From the NCBI GenBank assembly GCA_037042915.1, contig CM073199.1, positions 744,001-808,000 on the forward strand: a DNA stretch of 64,000 nucleotides. The letters run 5' to 3'. Of the stretch, positions 11,170 to 22,829 are shown one piece after another (position 1 is the stretch's first letter; each line of letters starts with the position of its first letter). The notes beneath the pieces were generated by a model. The model was not told the origin of the DNA. It made no database searches and saw only the letters and a program-made list of their open reading frames with translations. This DNA comes from Auricularia sp. M13. Lineage: Eukaryota; Basidiomycota; Agaricomycetes; Auriculariales; Auriculariaceae. The position numbers were made by a program, and so were the translations under genes.

Positions 11170-12248
11170 TCAATCGGTTTTCTTGCTACCAAACTTCTCC
11201 GGCCACTCTTTCTTCATCATCTCTGCAGTCGTCTCCTCCATTACCTTCTCGCTCATGAGCCCAACCACCCACACCATCATGGCATGCACAGCATTAGCCG
11301 CGGCCCATCTCCATGGCGCGTCGAGGCGACGCACGATATCTTTTGCGAACTGCGCGCTTGTGGGGGTCATAAAATCGGGTTTCGATGAATTCCCCGCGGA
11401 ATTGACGCTTCCGACCTTCGGGAAATCATATGAGCGATGGATATATCCGATACATATTGTAGGAAAGTCTCACTTGAATGTACTTGATGTTGAGGTTCTT
11501 GCCGCGCCCCTCAAAGCGTTCGTCACTTGCAACCCCGCGCAGGATGGTTTCCAGTGCGTTCTTCGTAGCGCCATACGCAACAAGATATGGCGGCGAAGAG
11601 AGAGCGGCGATCGAGCCGAGTCCGAACAGCGTGACTGGCCCGCGCTTTGCTGTAGCTCGCAGGGATGGCATCAGAGTGCGAATGATGAAGATCGAGAAGA
11701 AGAGGTTGAGGGAGAACACATGGTGCACTTCTTCGTCCGTTTGCACGTCAAGACTAAAGGAATGGTAAGTCCTGCAAGATGATATAATTGAGGTCCAGAA
11801 GTGCGCACGGATATGTCTTGATGTCTGTGCCCCCATTGATCATCGCAACGACGGTCACATCGAGGCCTTCAGTGAGCGCCAGGAGTTCCTTTGGATCCCA
11901 ATGACTCTTCCCCGCATCCTCGCACCACACGCGTACATCGCGACTGCCCGGAGCGCTCTTCAGAATGTCGGCGCGCACGGCAGCCAATTTAGAAGGATTG
12001 CGGCCGTGAATAATGAGGTTAAACCCGCGCGAGTAGAGCTCCTTTGCGAGCGCGTTTCCAATGCCGTCCGTAGCCGTCGTAACCAGAGCGTACGGTTTTG
12101 CGGACCACATATATTTTTTGATTGCGCTGTCGTGCGCTCCGGGGAAATAGACGTAGACGAAGACGAGTAACCGATAGAGCGCTGGTAGCGCTGTCGCGAT
12201 GCCTATGACGGCGAAAACATAAACGATGGCCTGCAGTGTTCGGTCCAT
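11170..12248 (-). CDS. Short-chain dehydrogenase/reductase, membrane-anchored (copy 1), 321 aa
   Basis: Probable ER-membrane NAD(P)H-dependent reductase resembling the HSD17B12/very-long-chain 3-ketoacyl-CoA reductase group; the substrate is inferred only by family. Exons 12248-11809, 11753-11474 and 11415-11170 sum to 966 nt in-frame. Residues about 6-30 are a hydrophobic anchor (AIVYVFAVIGIATALPALYR). The Rossmann motif is ALVTTATDGIGNALAKEL, with T where the usual first Gly stands (TGxxxGIG). The active-site Tyr/Lys lie in VAYGATKNAL (YxxxK). The C-terminus contains a second hydrophobic segment (AVHAMMVWVVGLM) and a Lys-rich end (KKTD). It is a tandem duplicate of the next gene, in the same orientation and with the same intron positions. 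Confidence 0.85.
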
Positions 12249-12446
12249 GGAGCCCAGGCTAAAATGCGGCCGAGTTGCAGGGGATGTCTTGATATACGCT
12301 TTGCTGACAAACGTCCCGTTGACGCGTCATCACGCGTGCCGTCCGAAATATTATCAAATTGGTATAGGCACGGGATACCGGTAAGTACTAAGTACCCTTA
12401 AAATAGAAAATTCGCTCAGAGATCGATCTTCGGTTGAGCTAAGTAT

Positions 12447-13508
12447 CTAATCGAGCCGCTTCCCACTCTTTTTCATAAGGTCCCGGGCAACCCCCGCAGA
12501 GACCGTCTCGTTCATCCGCTCCGTCAGAAGCCCGATAGACCAAAGCATCATGGCGTGGGTGGTGTTTGCGGCTACCCAGGTCCATGGTGCCCGGATGCGG
12601 CGCACGATGTCCTTGGCAAATGCCTCGCTAGTAGGAGTTTGCCAATCCGGCGGGATGCCGTTCCCCGAGCTGACGCCGGCGAGCTGCGCGAGAGGTGAGA
12701 CGTTGCCGATGTACAGCGAGAGAGAGCGACGTGGCTCACCTGAATGTACTTGACGTCAAGATTCTTGCCGCGGCCCTCGAACCGCTCGTCAGCTGCCACG
12801 CCGCGCATGACAGCCTCCATTGCCAGTTTCCCGGCGGCGTAGATAGAAAGATATGGAAGAGGCGAGATGGTCACTACCGACGACAGGGCGAACAATGAGA
12901 CCGGCCCGCGCTCAGACGTCGCTCGCAGGGAGGGAAGAAGAGTCCGAAGTACGAAGACTGAGAAGAAGAAGTTGAGGGACATGGTATGGTGGACCTCTTC
13001 TTCCGGCTGGCCATCTACGCTGTGATTTTGTGAGCATATAAGCAGAGAACAAAGGTGTGGAAATAATTTACGGTGTAGTGATAAATCCAGTGCCACCGTT
13101 GACCAACGCAACGACCGTCACATCGAGCCCGTCTACGAGCGCGAGCAGCTCCGCGGGGTCCCAATGGCTCTTGGACGCGTCCTCGCACCACACTCGCACG
13201 TCGCGGTCGCCGAAACCCGCTTTCAGGATCTCGTCTCGGGTTGAGGCAAGCTTGTCGGGGCTACGGCCGTGAATGATGAGGTTGAATCCGCGCGAATAGA
13301 GCTCCTTGGCGAGGGCCTTGCCAATTCCATTAGTCGAACCAGTGATCAGCGCATACGGATGCTGAGACCACATGTATCTCCTCATGTTGCCATCGTGAAG
13401 ACCGGGGAAGTAGACGTAGCTGAAGACAAGGAAGCGGTAGAGTCGCGGCAACAGCGTGACGACCCCAATGACGCCGAAGACATATGAAGCAGTTTGCAGG
13501 GCGCCCAT
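12447..13508 (-). CDS. Short-chain dehydrogenase/reductase, membrane-anchored (copy 2), 317 aa
   Basis: Tandem paralogue of the preceding gene, with the same predicted role as an ER-associated NAD(P)H reductase. Exons 13508-13072, 13019-12740 and about 12683-12447 give 954 nt in-frame. N-terminal anchor: ASYVFGVIGVVTLLPRLYR. Cofactor motif: ALITGSTNGIGKALAKEL, a canonical TGxxxGIG. Catalytic YxxxK: IYAAGKLAME. The ending KKSGKRLD is a dibasic tail compatible with ER retention. This copy keeps the canonical glycine that copy 1 has replaced. The distance from this stop to the start of copy 1 is about 200 bp. Confidence 0.87.
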
Positions 13509-14137
13509 GTTTGTCGTTCTCCAGAGTCCAAGGCGTCACATTTCAGACACCTTATATGCTCGTTTTGGCACCTATTCCTTCGCCAAGCACAATGGTGACA
13601 AAGCTGATTCAGCTCGAATTCTAACTCCTGCTGGGCCCGGCAATTAGTCAGACCACCGAGTTACTGAAGACCTGCCACAGTCAAGATGAGCTCACTTCAA
13701 CGACGATGAGGATGGTTCTCAGGGATTCCCTAACTTGAGAGTGCATAAATATCCATGTCTCTGTTATCCTTCTGATTATCCATTTATCAATAACCAACAA
13801 GAGGTCCCATCTGGCCTCATTTCCGGCCGACTGTTATGTATTCAGCACTGCGGACGTGACAGGAATCTGTTATTCGGTTCCTACTCTGGAGTCTGGACGA
13901 CTGCGGTTAATCCGGATTTATTTTCCATTACATCCGAAAGCGCTTTTCGACTGTTGCTGACAAAGATTTAGAGAGAGTTGCTGAAGTATTCTCGGAGGAA
14001 TACGAGGAGTGGGTACACGATCGCACTGTGGTCTGTTGAGAACTAGAGTTTATCGGACATGAGCTTGGCAGGCAATGCGTCAAAACGATGGCCCTAGCTT
14101 CGTCCCTCGTCATACGTCTCTGCCTCCGCCTCCTACC
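13509..14137. other. Divergent intergenic region, about 630 bp
   Basis: Separates the minus-strand dehydrogenase from the plus-strand MYND gene and must hold both promoters. A pyrimidine-rich segment with CCTCCGCC words lies just before the ATG at 14138. Confidence 0.4.
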
Positions 14138-15113
14138 ATGAGCAGCGGATTCGCTCTTTTTACTCGCAGTGAAGCATACTGGGCTATCCCCGACGCCAAG
14201 TCAGCCATGGAGTGCTACAAGCAGAGCATCGAGACAATAATTGCCCGCGAGGATGTCACGCAGACCATACCGCTGAGCACAATGCGGCGCATATTCGGGA
14301 CAGCATCCGTGCGTTCAAGGCGCAAAATATCAGACGAGGCTAAAGCTTCCCTCAGGAGAAATTACCACAGGAAACCATCTGGCTCGTCTGGCGCAACATC
14401 ATGGCCCTGTTCCGTGACCCCGACGTGCCAGTGACGCCGGAGAACTCGCGCGAAGCGTACAAGCTGGTCATATCGTTCAAACCAACCACTGCTACGCACA
14501 AGGCTCCCTATTACTCTGCATTTGCAAAACGCGGTGCTCAGGGCCTCTTCATCCTCAAGGCCATCCAGATCACCGCGCTCACGACGCTAGGCCTTCTAGC
14601 GTGGGACAGGGGAGACCGCGCTACCGCTGCCAAGCGTTACCAGCAAGTCATCGAGCTCGCCGAGACCGAGGACGCGTTTGCCAATGGGGAAGATGCGCCG
14701 CGCGGCACGGTGGCTAAGGACGTCTACGCCGACTATAAGCACTGCCAGGCGAATCTCGAGGTGCTCAAGCGGAACGATACCATCAACGCGGCACTACTCA
14801 ACGATGAGTGCGTTGGTAGGAGGGATGTCCGACGGATGTCGCTGGCACAGCAACAGATTCGCATCGAGACGGACGGGTCGGTCAATGCGCGCCAAGAAGT
14901 CACTTTTGCTACAAACGTTTGTTACAACTGTGGCAAGCGCGACGTGGGCATGCACCGATGCTCGAAGTGCAAGAAGGCGACATGTGCGCCCTGCCTTTTC
15001 TTCGTAACTGTGATAGCTGATAGAGGTTGTCCTTAGATTGCAGCAAGGAGTGTCAGAAAGCCGACTGGGCAGGGAAGCACAAAGCGCTCTGTCTCTCTTC
15101 TGTGCCAGAGTAG
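14138..15113 (+). CDS. MYND-finger protein (copy 1), 291 aa
   Basis: Exons 14138-14308, 14356-14983 and 15037-15113 sum to 876 nt in-frame. The N-terminal two thirds are alpha-helical, with TPR-like helices (SAMECYKQSIETIIARED; ATAAKRYQQVIELAETEDAF). The C-terminus is a complete MYND zinc finger assembled across intron 2: CYNCGKRDVGMHRCSKCKKA then TYCSKECQKADWAGKH, with the final C in ALC. MYND domains bind zinc and proline-rich peptides, so it is probably a protein-interaction module. It ends SSVPE. The adjacent gene is a tandem paralogue with the same exon structure. Confidence 0.8.
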
Positions 15114-15482
15114 CTATTGAAACCCCTGCTGCTGTATCTGAACTCATGATGCATTCAATAATCCAACGAGTTTGTCCGAAGATCGAGCAAGAAGTGGCAG
15201 TAATATTTGTTCATCCTCCGACGCTCTCAGCAAGTTAATTATATATGAGAACTCTTTAAATCCCCGCTCCAGCACTCTTTAACCCTTAGACGAACTCTAC
15301 TGTTCAGATCCAAGATGTGCTAGTGCTTGGGACATGGTCCAGAAGTTCGGCGCTCGGCCCTCCGCATATTACCGATTGAGTCTCTCCTTCGTTCTCCCAC
15401 ATTCGTCTCTGTATCTGTATCGCACGCCGACCTCCTGCTTTTCTTGCACCTCAGCTTTCTCCGCTCACACTTTGTACTCGAA

Positions 15483-16439
15483 ATGTCGGGCTTCTCCTTA
15501 TTCCAGAAGGCCGAAATGGCCTACACGCTCGACAACAACCCGCGCAAGGCGTTCGACCTCTATGTCCAGGCCATTCGCAAGATCATAAAGAACGAAGATA
15601 TTGTACAGAAATTTCCCAATCCCATCCCCGTCGTACGTACCCTGATTCTGTTTTTTTAGAAACTCGAGCTGACGTTCGTCTCGTCTGTATAGCCTGACAT
15701 GCCGCAGGAAATTCTGGGCATGGTCTGGCGCAACTTCGTAGGGTTCTTCAGGGACCCTTCTCTGGGCCTTAACGCAGCAAACTCGCCCGACGCGTACAAG
15801 CTACTGCTAAGCTTCAAGCCGTCGACGACACCAGTTTACCCGGAATTCGAGAAACGCAGCGGCACGCGCGGCGCTGTGCTGCTAAAGGCTATGCAAATAA
15901 CGGCGGGACTGACGCTTGGGCTCATGGCATGGGATCTGCGCGACAGGGCCACAGCGGCCAAGCGATACAACGAGGCCCTGGCGCTCGCCGAGACGCATGC
16001 GGCGTTCGTAGGTCGCCCGACACCGCCCAGGAGTGGCCTGGAGCTGTATGTCTACAACGACGTCAAGCAGTGTCGCGACAATCTCGCGCAGCTTATCCAA
16101 TCGGACGTGAAAAACGCTGAGTTGCTCGGCGATGCCGCCGTCGGGCGCAAGCAGACGAAGGAACTACCGCTGCCCACTGCGCGCGTCGAACCCGACGGCA
16201 GCATTACGACGCTCAACGAGATCACATTTGCGACGGACGTATGCCACCAGTGCAACAAGCGCGACGTCAAGCTGTCCAAGTGCTCCAAGTGCAAGAAGGC
16301 GACCTGTACGTCGTGTTTGCCTCGTTATCACGTATACAACCTCATTTCGCCTCCAGATTGCGGACGCGAGTGCCAAACTGAACACTGGCCGAGCCATAAA
16401 GCCATTTGCAAGAAGCTTTCCGCGGCCGCGGCGGCTTGA
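15483..16439 (+). CDS. MYND-finger protein (copy 2), 281 aa
   Basis: Exons 15483-15632, 15693-16305 and 16357-16439 sum to 846 nt in-frame. Start MSGFSLFQKAEMAYTL parallels MSSGFALFTRSEAYWA of copy 1. The helical middle has KAFDLYVQAIRKIIKNED and RATAAKRYNEALALAE. The MYND finger is CHQCNKRDVKLSKCSKCKKA joined across the intron to TYCGRECQTEHWPSHKAIC. An Ala-rich end follows. The intron inside the Tyr codon of the finger is at the identical place in copy 1, so duplication came after intron gain. No role can be assigned beyond zinc-dependent protein interaction. Confidence 0.8.
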
Positions 16440-16962
16440 ACATCAAGTGAGGCGTATCACGCGTACTATGACCAACACCATCACTTCCAATCTGAGTGTC
16501 CATCCGATCCAGCGGGAGATGTGGTAAACCGACTTGCAGGCCTGAGCAGATCTCGCGGGCCTGACACAACGCTGCTCCCACCGTTCGTCCACTAAGCATC
16601 TAACTACCTGAAATATCAACTCTAGCCCAAATTGTATATTATAGCTGTCTCGTATACTGTAACTTAGAACGGTTCTGAAAGTTTTTGCGTTCTGCTGAAA
16701 AGATAAAGGTCGTATGAACATATGGTCCTGATGTCTGGAAATCGTTGTTCAGAATGCGGCGGTATCCAGCGCCATCCAACCCGAGGTTCGTGGCTGACCG
16801 TTGCGAAAGGTGCTTAGCCATGGGACGCCTGTCCTCCAGTACAGACATCTCGTGTGAGGGATCTATCTTCAAGTATTATACTGTGAGGAGTATTTCCTGT
16901 AGAACAGGGTGGGACAGGGTGTACAGTAAAGACAACGCGGGAAGCTTATAAACGGCTGCTAC
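16440..16962. other. Convergent intergenic region
   Basis: Separates two converging genes; probably two 3' untranslated regions. No gene seen. Confidence 0.4.
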
Positions 16963-19458
16963 TTAATGCCCATAGCTTGACGCTGTGGTATTCTTGAAGG
17001 TGGCAAGGCCGAGGGCGTTCGCCATCTTGAAGAAGATATCGATATTGCTGCGAACCATCGTCAGCACCTCCACACCCCTGCACGCGAGAGCGATTACGCA
17101 CTTGTAAACACCACGAAATGCCTCTGACCCGGGCCCATTCGCATACACCGCGACGTCGGTGAGCGAGTGCACGCCCTGTGCCGCATTCGTCGGTAGCGTG
17201 CCGCTCAGCGAGAATCCGTCTGTCGCATCATCGGGGTTCGCCACATAGCCCTCGCCATTCTGCCCCTTGACGGCGGGAAGGCGCGGCCCGTTGGGCGCGG
17301 TGGTGTAGTTCTCGCGGTGGTCGGGGAACGCGACGACACCGGCGGCCAGCGAGTAGCGCGGGTCCCACTGCACGGGGAAGTTTGCGCCCTGCGCGCCGAT
17401 GACAACGCTGTTGTTCGTCGGCGACGCGCCGATGACAACGCTGTTGTTCGTCGGCGACGCGCCGGGCGACACGGTGTACCCACTCAGCCCGCTGTTGATG
17501 TAGTTGCCCACCGCGGTGCGCTTTTGCCGGTCAGACGTCGCGGTGCGAAGATACTGCGTGTCGACGCCGCCAAAGACGTCGAAGCCGTGACCATGGCTGC
17601 CACATTGTCAGCGTGAGAAGAGAGGCTACTAAGGGACGGACTCGGCGGTGACGACGATGAGCGTTTCGTCGTAGATGCCCAGTTTCTTGAGGTGGGCTAT
17701 CGCTGCACGGACTGTATCGTCCAGCTCGAGCAGTTCACCGAGCGCACGGTGGTAGTCGAGAACGTGCATCATCTTGTCTGCAGATACGAATAAGAAATTA
17801 ACAACGTGCGATATCGTGCGGTCGACATACCGATAGATGCAGCCTCGCTCATGAGGTACCAGCCCTGCTTTTTGTCGGCTTTGGAACGCGCATGCAAGAT
17901 GTCAATAGCCTGTAAACTGAATTGAGCAAACGCGGTCTGCAGTAGCAACAGTGACACACCTTCAGCGTCATTTCCTTCAGCCCAGGCTGGTCCAACGCAT
18001 CGGTCTTGTCTCCAGTCAGCGAATTCTGCTGGCCTTTCAGGTTCTGCGTCTTGACCTTGCGGTCGACCCATTTCGCCATGTTGGACACGCTGAAGATGCC
18101 CAGCGCGCGCTTGCGCACGTCGAGCTTCTGCAGCCCCGCGTTGTCGTGTACGACGCTGTAGCCAGCGTTCTTGAACGCCGCGTAGTAGTCCTGCCCGCCG
18201 AAGCTCGATGGGCCGGGGAGGAAGTTCTCCGCGCCGCCGCCGAAGAGCACGTCGACGCCGCGTACGCCCGGCCAGGAGTAGTTCTGCTCGCCGCGCAGGA
18301 AGGCGTCAACGATAGGCCCCGCCTGGTCGCGGTCGCGCGTGTGCGCGACAACAGCCGCGGGCGTAGCGTCTGCCACAAACGCCGTCGTGACGATGCCGAT
18401 CAGCCCGTTCTTGACGCGGCGAAACATCTCGGCCACTGTCGCGAGTCAGTGGCTGCGCGCAATGGCTGGGAGAAAGAGGTACGAACATGTTTCGACTTTT
18501 GGGTCGTCCTGCGGGTCGGGAGAGCTGTCCGCGTACACATTCAGCGCGTTTACAGATGACTTGTGACCCGTGTTGAGCGCGGTCGCAGAGTTGGCCGAGT
18601 CAGTGATGAACGAGTCAATTGAGTGCGTCATCTGGTGCCCGAGGTTGTCCATCTAGACAGACTGAGTGATCGACAAAGGCCCGATTATATATCGACAAAC
18701 CTGGTCAAGCTGGAGGAGACTCTGGTACTTGCCGTTGACAGACTTGTGCGCGATGAGGCGCGCCGCAGTTTGCATGCTGATTGTCATGCCGTCACCTATG
18801 AAGAAGAGTACATTCTTTGCCTTGTGCTTATTTGGAGGCGTCGTCGGCGCGCGAACGGTCCAATGAGCAACAGTCTTCTGCATGTTGTAGTAACTAGTGG
18901 GTGTCAGAAATTGCAGTTGCATGGTAAAAATGTACGAACTGTAAAGTGGCGATGTATTCTCCGGGAGTGTAGAGCGCAATCTGACGGTACGCTTTTGAAG
19001 CGACATTGACGACGGTGGGCGTCTTGTCGTGTCGCAGTCAACACGTGGAAAATCTTCCTCCCTTAATGTCCGCTCCGTCCCCCAGCGGTACAGCAACACA
19101 CCTTTGCGTCTTGGGCAAACAGATCTTCGAAGTAGTTGAACGTCCATTTCTCGAGCGCGGGTTCGGGGCGCTTCCAAAAGTCTCGCGCGAGCTTGGGACC
19201 TGCGCGATCGCCGACGCGCTGGATGGTGAGCGAGAACTTCTCGTCAGGGACGCCGTGGTTGAACGCCTCGGAGCCGTTGAGCGGCGCGTGGATCTCGACG
19301 CGAACGTCAAAGACCTGCCCAGGGAAGAAGTCCGCCTGGTCCGGCGGGAAGACGCAGCCAAGCGTCGGGCAGGTGCCCAGTCGCTGGAACGTCTGAGCAT
19401 ATGCGGCGCTCCTGGCTAGGGCGGCGAGCGCGAACAGCCGGAAACCGAGCTCGAACAT
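16963..19458 (-). CDS. Secreted alkaline phosphatase (PhoA family)
   Basis: Zn/Mg-dependent phosphomonoesterase, predicted extracellular or vacuolar. Start ATG at 19458 gives a signal peptide (MFELGFRLFALAALARSAAYA). It continues with a non-catalytic N-terminal part containing FPPDQADFFPGQVFDVRVEI. Metal and active-site motifs are in order: NVLFFIGDGMTISMQTAARL (metal Asp), HQMTHSIDSFITDSANSATA (nucleophile Ser in DSAN), GWYLMSEAASID followed by KMMHVLDYH (Glu/Asp/His ligands), and a TADHGHGF ligand motif reconstituted across the intron near 17590-17635. It ends ASSYGH at 16963. About eight introns are present; the frame looked intact at the junctions checked. An 11-residue tandem duplication lies in a surface region (see the repeat entry). 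Confidence 0.88.
17398..17463 (-). repeat. 33-bp in-frame tandem duplication in the phosphatase
   Basis: Two perfect head-to-tail copies, 17398-17430 and 17431-17463. Each encodes the same 11 residues (GASPTNNSVVI), giving Asn/Ser-rich material with potential N-glycosylation. The reading frame is kept. Confidence 0.9.
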
Positions 19459-20533
19459 GCCGCCGGATGAGCGAGAAGATAGTACTGAACTGGCAGCCGC
19501 AGTCAAATCAGTCCACGCCCATTTTATATGGACGGATTATTGACCACGGAGCGCCAGTGTCCGAGATGACATCCAGCTGATGGTCCCTCGCAATACACAT
19601 CGAAAGAAGCGCATGGTCCAAGTCAACGTGCGAAGTTGGAACGAACGTGCGTCAAGGCCGAGCACCCATTGGACTGAAGCGCTAGAACGGCGGCAGCGGT
19701 TGGCGAAGTACGGTTCGTTTGTCAACAAGGGATCACCAGCCAGCGGGGCAATCTGCAGTGGCACAGACGTCGGACTCTTGTCGCTAGCGACCAGAGAGAA
19801 ACTTGAAGACTTTGAGCTGGGTCATGGTGCCAGTACGGGCAATATTTTTTTCCCGCAAAAGTACTGCGGAAGGCAGCGGTTAATCCGACAAGCGCAAGCT
19901 CAGGGCAAAATGCGATAGAGATGGGACTGGCATCTTGGAAGGAGGACAGGTCGCGGAAAGAACCGTGACATCTCGATATTCTTCCGGGTTCGTCTCAGTG
20001 CTATCCAGATCTTCCGCACGATAGAGACCAACCACAACGCGTTGGGAAACTCTTCAAATAAACACCGGGGAAAGACTTGATTGAACCAAAGCTGCATGTT
20101 AACATCGAGCGTTGAAACTGCAGGCTGCACCTGTGCACGGGGTGATTTACTGTACAGCGACCCTTCCCAGCAGGACTGTACGAACCGTCGCTCTAAGATA
20201 GAGTGTAAGCGTGAATTTTCCGCGGTGATACTGGAGGATGGACGTCATTAGTAGATGTTCTTCTAGTTTGCACCTGCGGCGTCCCACGGTGGCAACTTGA
20301 ACGATCCTCTTACATGCGGGCTGCCAGGACCTCCCCATCCTGCTGGAACATATACTCTCCCAGATTTGCGGTTCTGTCGCAGGCCTTGGCTTCGCACTGG
20401 CAAGGGCGTATTGGCACCACTGCCAGCGGAGGTACGCGCCCTGCCGCTTCGCTCGCGCCCACGAAGTTCAATACTAGATGCAAGCCTGTAGATTGCACAG
20501 AACAACACGAAAATGAACCAGCGCAAAATACAT
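19459..20533. other. Gene-free stretch, about 1.1 kb
   Basis: Lies upstream of the alkaline phosphatase and downstream of eIF2 gamma, both on the minus strand. It therefore holds the phosphatase promoter and the eIF2 gamma 3' region. No other gene is supported. Confidence 0.45.
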
Positions 20534-22163
20534 CTATGCGGACTGTTCGAGCTGCGTCCCGCGCTGTACGGTGCCCCATCCTAGCAGCAGAATGTCAGAA
20601 CGCGGGGAAAAGGAAAGCAGAATCAAGCGCACCGACAAGCCGCCAGTGCTTCTCGACACGGCGGGAGAGCGCGACCTTTTCGCCAATCTCCGTGCACGCC
20701 GGGTTGGTGAGCTGGATTTTTGCAAGGTCGTTCTTGACGGCGAGAACGCGGCCGCCGGTGGCGGTCGAGCCGATGTTGATGAGTAGGATCTCGTTCTTGA
20801 CGAGCTTCGTGACCTTGGTCTGCTTCTTGTCGTCCGACTTGACACCCAGCAGTCTGCGCAAAAGGAACATGCTGATTTCGAGCTCTGCGCGGCGTCAGCA
20901 GGAGTCAAGATGGAGAGAACGTCGACGTGCCCATGAAGACGCCCGGCAGCTGGCCCACGGCACCCATGACGTTGCCGACAAGCCTGTCCGCGCGGCAGAG
21001 CGTCGGGTCCATGCGCGTACCAACGCCAATGAGGCCGCCGGGCACGGCGTACTCGAGCTTGTTCTCCTCGGCCATGAGGGTGATGATGCGCGAGTGGATC
21101 GGCCGCCAGCGCGAGCGGCCCTCCTTGTCCTTCGTGACGAGGCCTGGGCGCAGCTCGATGTCCATGCCGAGGTGGAGCACGCCGCGCAGGATGGAGCCGC
21201 CCGCGACGCCGCCGTGCAGCTCGTCGATGAGCGCGCCGGGCTTATTGACGTCGAACGAGCGGATGACGATGAGCCGCGGCGACGACGCAAAGTCGCGCAC
21301 GGGAATCGGGATGCGCGTCACAATGTACTCGTTCACCGCGTCGATGTTGAACTTGAGCTGTGCCGAGATGGGCACGATGGGCGAGGACTCGGCGACGGTG
21401 CCTTTTACGAAGTTCGCGATCTGCTTTTGGTGCTCGAGCGCGGCCTCGGGCTTGATCAGGTCGACCTTGTTTTGCAGGATGATGATGTTCTGCAGCTTCA
21501 TGATCTCGACGGCAGCCAGATGCTCGCTCGTCTGCGGTTGCGGGCAGCTTTCGTTGCCGGCAACGAGCAGCAATGCGGCGTCCATGACTGCGGCGCCGTT
21601 CAACATGGTGGCCATGAGAATGTCGTGGCCCGGGCAGTCGACGAACGAGACATGGCGGAGAAGGGTCATTCGCGAGCCGCATCCTGGGCGTTCACATAAT
21701 GGCTTGTCTTCCTTGTTGGACCGGTAAGAGCGGTAGCAGCCTGGCCGTGGGCACGCTGGGTTGTCACACTTGTAGATCTGCTTTGCCTTTAGCATATTGA
21801 ACTTCAGAACATGCTGAACTACCTTTGCGTTTGCGTAACCGAGTTTGATCGTGATATTGCGCACAAGCTCGTTCTTGAAACGGACTGTGTGCACGCCAGA
21901 TATCGCTTTTACGACAGTACTTTTGCCGTGAGCGACATGGCCAATCGTGCCTGATATTTCATATCAGATTTATATCGAAAAGCCGTGAGCACGGCTGACC
22001 CAGGTTGATTGTAGCCTAGTTAACACTTAGCTGCTGGCAAGGGGAAGAATTAACTACGCACCTGCTTTGATATGACCTCTGGCGAGAGTGGGTGTAATTT
22101 GCTATGGTCGACCTTCACTGTCTTGACCTCTTCCTCGACATCTGAATGACCGTTATCCGACAT
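20534..22163 (-). CDS. Translation initiation factor eIF2, gamma subunit, 478 aa
   Basis: GTPase core of eIF2 that carries Met-tRNAi to the 40S ribosome. Exons 22163-22062, 22015-22000 (16 nt), 21950-20931, 20884-20633 and 20580-20534 sum to 1437 nt, an exact open frame. G1 is [21 protein letters not shown]3 DCPGHD, G4 NKVD and G5 SAQ. A zinc-knuckle insert has [13 protein letters not shown] and CERPGCGSR. Domains II/III show [36 protein letters not shown] and [20 protein letters not shown]. The end is LEQSA. The third intron (20930-20885) uses a GC donor (GCACGT). Divergent from the helical-repeat gene at 22830. This is the GCD11/EIF2S3 orthologue. Confidence 0.95.
22000..22015 (-). other. 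16-nt micro-exon of eIF2 gamma
   Basis: It codes ATINL plus the first base of Gly and completes the universally conserved [18 protein letters not shown] stretch. It is flanked by CTAG and GTCAGC on the minus strand. Leaving it out breaks both frame and motif. Confidence 0.9.
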
Positions 22164-22829
22164 AGCTGCAGGGCACGTAGAAATGTAAAGACAAGCGCCG
22201 TTGACCTGAGTCACCGGCGATTTTCCGACGTGTAGTACAAAGTTGTTACTTCCTTGTTACTTTTCTGCTACATCTGATCTATCTTGTACATCTGTCCCCG
22301 AATCAACGGGAGATAAATCAATAAAATTCTTCTAGTTCAAAATAATGGTTATTATGTCAATTTTAATCGGGCAAATCAGTTGAGGTTAACATGAACTTTG
22401 GCCCGTTTGAACGCGACTTGTCTGTTGGAACTCCGACACGCGTCTGTTTCCTGCTCACCATTCTGCTTTACCGCTGCACGCTGCCTAGAGTCGTAGGACT
22501 TTCCTCGGTTGAATATCAACCTGCGCGCTGAACTTAGCGTTCTTCCCTGTTCCTTGTTCGTAAGATCTTCAACCTCAGCATTGAGTGCACCTAAATTTCT
22601 AATCATTACAATAGCCCAACAATAGCCCATATTTGACCGTTGACCGGGGCTCAACGGCCATTGGCGAAGTGCTACGTGGACTCATACGGAGCCTCGTTCG
22701 TATATATATATCTGTTTTAAGAATAATTACCCCTAAATTTGTTCGACAGATTATTGGAATCTTTGACCCTCACGGTCTCTTCTCTCAACAGGGCCTGCGT
22801 AGAGGACGGCCTCCCCATGCTCATTCTTG
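22164..22829. promoter_or_regulatory. Divergent promoter region, eIF2 gamma / helical-repeat gene
   Basis: A 666-bp interval between two diverging start codons. It is AT-richer than its neighbours and has an alternating TA tract near 22700-22712. There is no coding potential of its own. Confidence 0.4.

Noticed and set aside
17590-17640. Loss of the metal-binding DHGH motif in the alkaline phosphatase
   Set aside because: The apparent TAES reading is into an intron; splicing from GA to CCATGGTCAC restores ADHGHGF.
20314-21699. 461-codon open frame on the plus strand
   Set aside because: It lies exactly antisense to eIF2 gamma exons, has no domain and shows Arg/Asp/Val-rich composition expected from the complement of coding DNA.
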